Origin: Gp13-AA77 sp035946735
Lineage (GTDB): Bacteria > Acidobacteriota > Terriglobia > UBA7540
Assembly: GCA_035946735.1 (NCBI GenBank)
Contig: DASYYZ010000049.1
Span: 1 to 64,000 of the forward strand
Direction: 5' to 3'
Length of the DNA stretch: 64,000 bases
Shown: positions 42,210 through 49,437 of the stretch, piece after piece
Numbering within the stretch: position 1 is the first letter of the stretch
How the letters are laid out: each line of letters starts with the position of its first letter
The notes under the pieces: generated by a model
The model's database searches: none
What the model was told of the DNA's origin: nothing
What the model saw: only the letters and a program-made list of their open reading frames with translations
Program-made: the position numbers and the translations under genes

Positions 42210-43336
42210 GGTTCGTCGCTCAACCGCAACTCGTTCCACACAGACTCAGCCTCGTCCAACGAAATTCCTTTCACGATCCTTACCTTGCCGATCGACTCTG
42301 GGATCACCCAATGGATTTCGCCGCCGATCGTCTTCTTATCCTGGGGCAGCAGCCGCCTGATCTTCGTGGGCTCGACGTCGCGGATGGAGGGAAGCGGGCC
42401 AATGCGTCGGACCAGGCCACGGATTCGTTCGGCGACTGAAGCGGCGGACCCCCGCGCCCGGCTTCGCGGCCCGCTCGTTCCGGCCTTCATGTAGCCCAGG
42501 TGCTCGGCAATCAACGTAATCGCAAGGAGTCCCCAGCCCACCGCTTCGCCGTGCAGAAATCTCCGGTAGTTTGTGGCTTCTTCGAGCGCATGACCGAAAG
42601 TGTGACCGAGGTTTAACACATGCCGGAGGCTTCGCTCGCGCTCGTCGCGATTCACCACATCAATCTTTACTTTCACCGATCGCGCCACGATACCCTCGAT
42701 CTTGGCGGCGTCTCCGGGTTCGAGACCTTCCAAGTCCCTCTCCAGCCGGCCAAACGCTTCAGGGCCGGCGAGAATGGCGTGCTTCACCACCTCGTAGAGT
42801 CCTGAGCGGAAGATGCGCACGCTGAGCGAGCTCATGACCACCGGGTCAGCCAGCACCAAGCGGGGCGGAGAGAAGGTCCCCACCAGATTCTTCATGGCGC
42901 CAAGGTTGACAGCGGTTTTTCCGCCCACCGCGCTGTCCACCTGCCCCACCAACGTGGTCGGCGCCTGAACGCAGTCGATTCCTCGCATGTAGGTAGAGGC
43001 GACGAATCCACCCAAATCGCCCACCACGCCGCCTCCGAGGAGCACCAGCAACGAGCGCCGATCAGCTCCGAGCGTCAGAAGCATGCCCGCGGTGCGCTCT
43101 GCTTCCGCCATGGACTTGGACTTCTCGCCTCCCGGGATAAACAGCACCTTCGCCGCGAAAGTCGAAAGCCCGGTCTCATCCTGAAACGCTTCGCCCCAGC
43201 GATTCCAGATCGCCTTTTCGGTGAGAACGAAAACCGACGAATATCGTGGCAGAAGCTTCTGCAAATCCTGCCAAGCACCCCGGCCCACCACTACAGGGTA
43301 GGAGCCCCTATCGGTCTTCACGCGAAAGCGGTGCAT
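42206..43336 (-). CDS. aroB: 3-dehydroquinate synthase
   Basis: The 376-residue protein is AroB, which cyclises DAHP to 3-dehydroquinate in the shikimate pathway using NAD and a divalent metal. The NAD-binding LLGGGVVGDLGGFVAS, TLVGQVDSAVGGKTAVN, LYEVVKHAIL, LNLGHTFGHALE and the metal-binding HGEAVGWG segments are all present. The ATG at 43336 follows immediately on an in-frame TTG and is taken as the start. It ends 14 bp before the ubiE start, so the two form an operon. Confidence 0.95.
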   Translation of the reverse strand: MHRFRVKTDRGSYPVVVGRGAWQDLQKLLPRYSSVFVLTEKAIWNRWGEAFQDETGLSTFAAKVLFIPGGEKSKSMAEAERTAGMLLTLGADRRSLLVLLGGGVVGDLGGFVASTYMRGIDCVQAPTTLVGQVDSAVGGKTAVNLGAMKNLVGTFSPPRLVLADPVVMSSLSVRIFRSGLYEVVKHAILAGPEAFGRLERDLEGLEPGDAAKIEGIVARSVKVKIDVVNRDERERSLRHVLNLGHTFGHALEEATNYRRFLHGEAVGWGLLAITLIAEHLGYMKAGTSGPRSRARGSAASVAERIRGLVRRIGPLPSIRDVEPTKIRRLLPQDKKTIGGEIHWVIPESIGKVRIVKGISLDEAESVWNELRLSDEP

Positions 43337-43437
43337 CAATGTTTTTTCCAGCCAATCAGGACCTTTAAGCGAGCAATGGGCGGCCCCGCTCGGTGCGATC
43401 GATCCTGCACTCCGGCGGGGACGAGAGGGATCGAACG

Positions 43438-44025
43438 CTATTCGACGCCGACGTAGATGTCCACCTGCGAATTGTTGGGGTCGCGGCTGCGCTGATCGTA
43501 CACCTCGAAATCAGCCTTGTAAGTGCGCCGCCCGCCGAGCCCGCCGGATTGCTCCAGGGTCCAGATGCTCTGCCAGGCCTCGCTCACCACCTTACCCACC
43601 GGACCGCGCGCCGTGGTGACGACAGCGTAGCGCGCCTTAGGGACCTGTTTCACTACCATTCCCTCCGGCGCCGCCGATCCATCCCGGACGCGGGAGCCAA
43701 TCAGGTAGTCGTAGTCGCTGTAGTGGTCAGTTGCGTAGCCGCTGTAAACCACCACAAAGTCGGCGTCGGCCCGACTCGGCGTCTTGCCGGGTATGCTCTC
43801 TTTAAAGAAGCGATCCCACTCGCGGGGAATCGCGGTCGCGGCTTCGGCATTGCTAGTTCGAATCTCGATGCCGATCACGGTGAAGCCATCGCGCTCGACG
43901 ATCTGTGGCCTCAAAGTCCCTCCTTGTGCGTGCAACCGTTGACCCGCCATCAACATGAGCGTGACAGCCAGCGCGAACGCACTACTCTTTCTGCGCAGGA
44001 GCCTACCGCTAGCACCACTCTTCAT
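43438..44025 (-). CDS. Secreted GyrI-like (effector-binding) domain protein
   Basis: The 195-residue protein has a signal peptide (FALAVTLMLMAGQRLHAQ) and a GyrI-like/AraC effector-binding domain: IVERDGFTVIGIEIRTSN at the beginning, AIPREWDRFFKE, a VVVYSGYATDHYSDYDYLIG core, PKARYAVVTTARGP and WQSIWTLE near the end. The domain binds small molecules in transcription regulators and in stand-alone proteins; a secreted version is odd. The ATG at 44025 has GAGGAGG in front. It stands between aroB and the divergent acyl-CoA ligase. Confidence 0.78.
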   Translation of the reverse strand: MKSGASGRLLRRKSSAFALAVTLMLMAGQRLHAQGGTLRPQIVERDGFTVIGIEIRTSNAEAATAIPREWDRFFKESIPGKTPSRADADFVVVYSGYATDHYSDYDYLIGSRVRDGSAAPEGMVVKQVPKARYAVVTTARGPVGKVVSEAWQSIWTLEQSGGLGGRRTYKADFEVYDQRSRDPNNSQVDIYVGVE

Positions 44026-44179
44026 TCTATCCTCCTCGTCGATCATCGCCGGAGTTTCGAAGTCCCGCCCATGCCGCGCGACTGAACATTTCGTTCTCGA
44101 CCGAGCACCATGATAATCTGTGCAGTTGACTGTCCCGGTTCGCCCCGCGGTAGTCGCAAGCCCAACAACCACCGGTTCA

Positions 44180-45772
44180 ATGATCCTCCCCCTCACTCCA
44201 GTTCGCTTCAAGCTCCACGCCGCGCGAATCTACGGCCGGAAGATCGGGATCGTGTGCGGCGAGCACCGGTTCACCTATGCGGAGTTCAACGAACGCTGCG
44301 ACCGGCTCTCCAGCGCCCTCGGGGACCTCGGCCTTCAAACCGGCGATCGCGTCGCTTACCTGAGCTTCAACTGTCATCGCCTGCTCGAGGCCTATTATGG
44401 CGTACCCCAATTGAGCGCCATCCTGCTGCCCTTGAACATCCGGCTAAGCTGCGAAGAGCTGGCCTATATTCTCAGTGACGCGGCGCCGCGCATTTTGTGT
44501 TTTGATCCCGAATTCCTGCCGCTGGTTGAGGCCCTGCGCAGTCAGGGAGCGACGGTGGAACACTACGTTGCCTTGCGCGGCGCGAAGCCGGATTGGGCCC
44601 ATTCCCGGTCCTACGACGAATTGATCTCCGAGGCCGAGCCGCGCCCGTTCGATTATCGCTCGATTGACGAAAACTCCGTGGCGGAGCTTTTCTATACCAG
44701 TGGAACCACGGCTTATCCCAAGGGCGTGATGCTGACGCACCGCAATCTCTATTTGCACGCTCTCTACACGGCGGTGGGGCTTCGGGGCGCCGACGATGAA
44801 GTGCATGTGTACACCGTGCCGCTGTTTCACGTCAATAGCTGGGGCGCGCCGCACATTCTGCCGCTCACGGGCGGCCGGCACGTGATGATCCAGAAGTTCG
44901 ATCCATTAGTTCTACTCCAACTCATCGAGCGTGAGCGTGTCACGCGCTTGCACCTGGTACCGACGATGATGGTGGCGCTGCTGAATCATCCTGCCTTCGC
45001 GAAGCATGACGTCAGCAGCGTGCACGAAGTGATGCTGGGGGGCGCGCCCTGCAACATCGCGCTGATCCAGGAAATCGAGCGCAAGATGCCGGGTTGCACG
45101 GCCGTGGGCGGCTATGGCCTCACTGAGACTTCTCCGGTGTTGACGCTGGCGCGCATCAAAGATCATTTGAAGCATGACCCGCCCGACGTCCGGTTGCGGC
45201 GCAAGGCCACGGCGGGCTGCGCCTTCGGAGCGTCCGAGGTCAGAGTAGTAGACCCGAACGGCGCTGACGTGAAACCGGACGGCAAGGAAGCTGGGGAGAT
45301 TGTGGTTCGGAGCGATCTGGTGATGAAGGGCTACTGGAAACAGCCGGACGAGACCGCGCGCGTAATCCGCGACGACTGGTTCTGGACAGGGGACCTTGCC
45401 ACCATCGACGACGAAGGCTACGTGCTGATCGTCGATCGCGTGAAAGACATGGTGCTGAGCGGAGGCGAAAACATTGCCACGGCCGAGATCGAGAGCGTGC
45501 TTTACCAGTATCCCGCCGTGCTCGAGTGCGCCGTGATCGCGGTGCCGGACGATCGTTGGGGCGAGATTCCCAAGGCGCTGGTGACGCTGCGCTGCAACCA
45601 ACAAGCAACTGAAGACGAAATTCTCGACCACTGCCGCCGGCATCTGGCGGGATTCAAGGTCCCGAAATCGGTGGAGTTTCTTGATGAGCTTCCCAAGAGC
45701 GGCACCGGCAAGATCCTGAAGCGAGTGCTGCGGGAAAAGTACTGGGTCGGTCGCGAGCGTCGGGTGCAATAG
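44180..45772 (+). CDS. AMP-dependent acyl-CoA synthetase (medium/long-chain ligase)
   Basis: The 530-residue enzyme is an ANL-superfamily acyl-CoA ligase. The P-loop motif YTSGTTAYPKGVMLTHRN, the A5 motif GGYGLTETSPV, the A7 segment WFWTGDLATIDDEGYVLIVD, the hinge RVKDMVLSGGENIATAEIE and the catalytic lysine in KSGTGKILKRVLREKY are all present. It activates a fatty or aromatic acid as adenylate and then transfers it to CoA. The ATG at 44180 matches the family N-terminus (LTPVRFKLHAARIYG); an in-frame GTG at 44120 is possible. Divergent from the GyrI-like gene. Confidence 0.9.
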   Translation: MILPLTPVRFKLHAARIYGRKIGIVCGEHRFTYAEFNERCDRLSSALGDLGLQTGDRVAYLSFNCHRLLEAYYGVPQLSAILLPLNIRLSCEELAYILSDAAPRILCFDPEFLPLVEALRSQGATVEHYVALRGAKPDWAHSRSYDELISEAEPRPFDYRSIDENSVAELFYTSGTTAYPKGVMLTHRNLYLHALYTAVGLRGADDEVHVYTVPLFHVNSWGAPHILPLTGGRHVMIQKFDPLVLLQLIERERVTRLHLVPTMMVALLNHPAFAKHDVSSVHEVMLGGAPCNIALIQEIERKMPGCTAVGGYGLTETSPVLTLARIKDHLKHDPPDVRLRRKATAGCAFGASEVRVVDPNGADVKPDGKEAGEIVVRSDLVMKGYWKQPDETARVIRDDWFWTGDLATIDDEGYVLIVDRVKDMVLSGGENIATAEIESVLYQYPAVLECAVIAVPDDRWGEIPKALVTLRCNQQATEDEILDHCRRHLAGFKVPKSVEFLDELPKSGTGKILKRVLREKYWVGRERRVQ

Positions 45773-45812
45773 TAGCTGGCAGTTCTGGGGTTGTCAGTCG
45801 TCAAATCTTTCC

Positions 45813-46943
45813 ATGACCACACGCTACGCTGGCGCCGATCTCGCGATTTTGTCCAACGAATCCTTGAAGCCCCATACCACATTCAAAATTGGCGGACCTG
45901 CCCGGTTCTTCTCGGCTGTTGAAGGACCGGATCAGTTGCGCCCGGCTCTGGCCTTTGGCCGGCAGGAGAAGGCGCCCGTAATGGTGTTGGGAGGAGGCAG
46001 CAACGTCCTGATCAGCGATCGCGGATTCGACGGGTTGGTGGTGCACCCTGCATCCGAGGGCATCGAGGAGATCGCGACGGAGGGCGAGCGCGTGCGTCTG
46101 CAAATCAATGCCGGCGAGCCGTGGGACAGAGCGGTCGAATACACCGTAAGCCGCGGCTGGTGGGGCATCGAGAATCTATCGCACATTCCCGGGCAGAGCG
46201 GGGCGGCACTGGTGCAGAACATCGGCGCATATGGCCAGCAACTGAGCGATACGTTCCAGTCGGCTGAAGTCTTCGAGCTGTCTTCGGGCCAAGTGAAGAA
46301 GCTATCTGCCCCCGGGTGTGGTCTCGGTTACCGGCGAAGCATCTTTAACAGCAGCCGCAAAGGGGAATTCTTCATCCTGACTTTGGAGCTGAAGCTTCAG
46401 AAAGACCGGAATCCGAACCTGAGCTACCGGGACGTAAAGGCCTGGTTCGAAGAATCAGGGAGTCATACGCCCGCCCAGGGCGAAATTCGCGCAGCGATCA
46501 TCGCCATTCGTGATCACAAGTTTCCCTATCCGCGCGAGGAGCGTGGAGGCAACGCAGGCTCGTTTTTCAAGAACGCCACTCTGACCGCAGCCGAGTATCA
46601 GAGCCTTGAAGCGCGACTCGCGAGCCGCTTCGGGCCTGGCGCTCTTTCCCGGCTTCAGGAACACGGAAGGCGCTCACGAAATGAAGAACCGGTGAGAGTG
46701 CCGGCAGCTTTCCTAATCGACATTTGCGGTCTCAAAGGATTTAGGTCCGGCCGTGCTCAGGTCAATCCGACGCAGCCGCTGGTCATCGTCAATCTGGGAG
46801 GCGCAACGGCGGAGGACGTGATGCAAGTTGCCAAGAGGGTCCGCGGCACCGTGTATCGGGAGACTGGCCTGAAGCTTGACCTGGAGCCGGAGTTGGTGGG
46901 CTTCTCCTCCGGCGAGATCGGGCACTATTTGAGTTTCCAGTAA
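45813..46943 (+). CDS. murB: UDP-N-acetylenolpyruvoylglucosamine reductase
   Basis: The 376-residue flavoenzyme is a type I MurB, which reduces UDP-GlcNAc-enolpyruvate to UDP-MurNAc with NADPH for peptidoglycan synthesis. FAD-binding segments are HTTFKIGGPARFF, VLGGGSNVLISD and HIPGQSGAALVQNIGAYGQ, and the catalytic Ser and neighbours lie in RGGNAGSFFKNA. The length and the YRRSIFN segment fit type I. The gene begins 40 bp after the acyl-CoA ligase. Confidence 0.95.
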   Translation: MTTRYAGADLAILSNESLKPHTTFKIGGPARFFSAVEGPDQLRPALAFGRQEKAPVMVLGGGSNVLISDRGFDGLVVHPASEGIEEIATEGERVRLQINAGEPWDRAVEYTVSRGWWGIENLSHIPGQSGAALVQNIGAYGQQLSDTFQSAEVFELSSGQVKKLSAPGCGLGYRRSIFNSSRKGEFFILTLELKLQKDRNPNLSYRDVKAWFEESGSHTPAQGEIRAAIIAIRDHKFPYPREERGGNAGSFFKNATLTAAEYQSLEARLASRFGPGALSRLQEHGRRSRNEEPVRVPAAFLIDICGLKGFRSGRAQVNPTQPLVIVNLGGATAEDVMQVAKRVRGTVYRETGLKLDLEPELVGFSSGEIGHYLSFQ

Positions 46944-46974
46944 CTCCGCCAACCGATGTGTTAATGAGCCCTGG

Positions 46975-47003
46975 TTGCCACCAGATAACCATTCCGTTAC
47001 TCT
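46975..47003 (+). promoter_or_regulatory. Candidate promoter of the polyprenyl-phosphoryl-pentose operon
   Basis: TTGCCA at 46975-46980 and TACTCT at 46998-47003 are separated by exactly 17 bases. The start would be near 47010, about 40 nt before the first ATG. Confidence 0.4.
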
Positions 47004-47049
47004 AACGCTAGCTCCGAAATTGCTCGACTTGCAGCGAGGTTGATTCTCC

Positions 47050-47976
47050 ATGGCGGCGCCGACTGCGACTGAATCCGTGAGTTCACGTTCGATTTCGGGC
47101 CGAATTGACATGCGAGCGCTCGCCGAATCCCTTCGACCCGCACAGTGGGCGAAGAACGGCTTCGTGCTGGCTGCACTGGTCTTCGCCCGCCAACTCGCTG
47201 AGCCGCGCCAGATGGTGCTGGCGCTGGCTGCGACGGCCGATTTCTGTCTGTTATCGAGCGCCGTCTACCTGGTCAATGACGTCTTCGATGTAAACGAAGA
47301 CCGTCAGAGTCCGGTGAAGCGCTATCGTCCGGTGGCCTCCGGCCGCCTGCCGGCGCGAACCGCGGTTTTGGCGGCGCTGTTGCTGGACCTGCTTGCACTA
47401 GCTGTGGCGTGGCGGCTCGGCCCGGGCTTCTTCTTGTGTGGCGCGCTTTATGCGGGCCTGAGCACTGCTTATTCACGCTTCTTGAAGCGCGTGATGCTGC
47501 TGGACGTATTCGTGATCGCGGCCGGATTTGTTCTGCGCGTGGTCGCTGGGGCGGTGGTCATCCACGTCGTGGTCTCTTCCTGGCTTATCGTCTGCACAAC
47601 CCTGCTGGCACTGTTCCTGGCCTTGAGCAAACGCCGCCACGAACTGGTGGCGCTCGAGACGGCTGCCACTTCGCAACGGCGTAGCCTTGCCCGTTACAGC
47701 GCCTATTTCCTCGATCAACTGATCGTGATTGTGACTGCTTCCACGGTGATGTCGTACGTGCTTTATACGCTTTCCGACGACGTGCGCAGCAAGCTTCCCG
47801 GCAAGCGGCTCGAATTGACGGTTCCGTTCGTGCTCTTCGGAATATTCCGCTATCTTTTTCTTGTTCACCGCGACAAGGAAGGCGACGATCCGGCTCGCTT
47901 GCTCTTCACCGATCCCGTGCTGCTCACCGTAGTTCTGCTCTGGGGCATGGCGGTGATTCTGCTGATTTATCTGTGA
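47050..47976 (+). CDS. Polyprenyl-phosphate phosphoribosyltransferase, UbiA family
   Basis: The 308-residue membrane protein has eight to nine hydrophobic helices and the aspartate-rich UbiA motif in the form NDVFDVNEDRQSPVKRYRP, which matches the mycobacterial decaprenyl-phosphate 5-phosphoribosyltransferase Rv3806c better than quinone prenyltransferases. It opens with LAESLRPAQWAKNGFVLAAL, also typical. The expected reaction joins PRPP to a polyprenyl phosphate. The next gene, 3 bp away, encodes a DprE1-like oxidase acting on the following intermediate, which supports the assignment. Confidence 0.87.
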   Translation: MAAPTATESVSSRSISGRIDMRALAESLRPAQWAKNGFVLAALVFARQLAEPRQMVLALAATADFCLLSSAVYLVNDVFDVNEDRQSPVKRYRPVASGRLPARTAVLAALLLDLLALAVAWRLGPGFFLCGALYAGLSTAYSRFLKRVMLLDVFVIAAGFVLRVVAGAVVIHVVVSSWLIVCTTLLALFLALSKRRHELVALETAATSQRRSLARYSAYFLDQLIVIVTASTVMSYVLYTLSDDVRSKLPGKRLELTVPFVLFGIFRYLFLVHRDKEGDDPARLLFTDPVLLTVVLLWGMAVILLIYL

Positions 47977-47979
47977 CGA

Positions 47980-49437
47980 ATGGCACTCCACACCCCACTT
48001 GCAAACAACAGCGCCACCCCGCCAGGTTCGCCCGGCGAAAGCTCACGGCTATCCGCGTCCCCGGAGAATGCCGGCGCCCTGGATCTTGAATCCGCGAGCG
48101 TTCGATTGTCGGGGTGGGGTCGCTTCCCGGTGGAGTCCTGCCGAATTTACCAGCCGTCCGGCGCCGCCGACTTATCCAACCTGATCGCGTCCGGCCGTGG
48201 TCAAACTTACATCGCGAGGGGCCTCGGTCGAAGCTATGGGGACGCAGCGCTGAACCAGGGTCAAACCGTCGTTTCATTGCTGAATCTGAATCGGATCCTG
48301 GACTTTGATCTCTCAACCGGGATTCTGCAGTGTGAAGGTGGACTAAGTCTCGACGAGACTATCCGTTACGCCGTGCCGCGGGGGTTTTTCGTCGAGGTGA
48401 CGCCGGGGACGCGGCAAGTGACGGTGGGCGGAGCGATCGCTGCCGACGTTCATGGCAAGAACCATCATCAGGCCGGAGCGTTTTCGAATTCCCTACTTGA
48501 TCTTGACCTGCTTACGGCGGAAGGCGAATACCTGACGTGCTCGCGGGAGCTTCATCCGGATGTCTTCTGGGCAACCGTGGGCGGCATGGGCCTCACCGGA
48601 TTCATCACACGGGCACGGATTCGGCTGCGGCGCATCGAGTCGGCTTACTTGCTGGTTCGAATGGAGAAAGTCCCGACCCTCAACGATGCCTTTGCTGCTC
48701 TCGAGGCGGGTGACCGCCAACACGAGTATTCCGCGGCCTGGGTGGATTGCATTTCCTCACAACTTGGGCGGGCGCTTGTGATGCTGGGCCGGCACGCAAC
48801 GGCGGCGGAGCTCGATCCGAAAATCAATTCACCTCTCGCGCTCAACGAGCGGCGGCGCTGGGGAGTGTCGTTTGTTCTTCCGGTTAGGCCGCTGCGTCAG
48901 TGGACGGTTCAGATCTTCAACGCTGCTTATTTCAGATCGAAGCCCGCGGCGTCAGAGCGATTGACGCAGTTCGATCCGTTCTTCTATCCGCTCGACTCGG
49001 TTCAGAATTGGAATCGGCTCTACGGACGCGCCGGTTTCGTGCAGTATCAAATCGCGGTGCCGCACGCGGCCGCAGCAACTCTCCTCACAATGCTTCTGCA
49101 ACGGATTCGTCAATCGGGCCGGGCCGCGTTCCTCGGAGTCCTCAAGCGATTTGGACCGGGAGGAGCGGGAATGCTCAGCTTTCCCATGGAGGGCGCGACT
49201 CTGGCGATCGATTTGCCCGCCGATCCCGAGCTTCCGGAGTTTTTTACCACGCTTGACGAGATGGTTGTGGACCACGGCGGGCGGGTTTATCTTGCCAAGG
49301 ATGCCGTGCTTGGCTCGCGGCTGTTCGAGCGCATGTACCCGAGGCTGGATGAGTTTCGCCAGGTGAAACGCCGCCTCGACCCTCGCGGCCGCATCTCGTC
49401 ATCGCTTGCTCGCAGGTTGAAGATCGTCGATGCCTGA
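47980..49437 (+). CDS. DprE1-like polyprenylphosphoryl-ribose 2'-oxidase
   Basis: The 485-residue FAD enzyme is homologous to DprE1, which oxidises decaprenylphosphoryl-ribose to the 2'-keto form. FAD-binding segments are YIARGLGRSYGDAALNQG (78-95) and GTRQVTVGGAIAADVHGKN (143-161), and VYLAKDAVLGSRLFERMYP holds the active-site lysine equivalent to Lys418. The position of the benzothiazinone-target cysteine (NICVDFP in M. tuberculosis) reads ATLAIDLP here, so it is Ala. The N-terminal 40 residues are a poorly conserved tail. The 3-bp and negative gaps to its neighbours indicate a tight operon. Confidence 0.87.
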   Translation: MALHTPLANNSATPPGSPGESSRLSASPENAGALDLESASVRLSGWGRFPVESCRIYQPSGAADLSNLIASGRGQTYIARGLGRSYGDAALNQGQTVVSLLNLNRILDFDLSTGILQCEGGLSLDETIRYAVPRGFFVEVTPGTRQVTVGGAIAADVHGKNHHQAGAFSNSLLDLDLLTAEGEYLTCSRELHPDVFWATVGGMGLTGFITRARIRLRRIESAYLLVRMEKVPTLNDAFAALEAGDRQHEYSAAWVDCISSQLGRALVMLGRHATAAELDPKINSPLALNERRRWGVSFVLPVRPLRQWTVQIFNAAYFRSKPAASERLTQFDPFFYPLDSVQNWNRLYGRAGFVQYQIAVPHAAAATLLTMLLQRIRQSGRAAFLGVLKRFGPGGAGMLSFPMEGATLAIDLPADPELPEFFTTLDEMVVDHGGRVYLAKDAVLGSRLFERMYPRLDEFRQVKRRLDPRGRISSSLARRLKIVDA

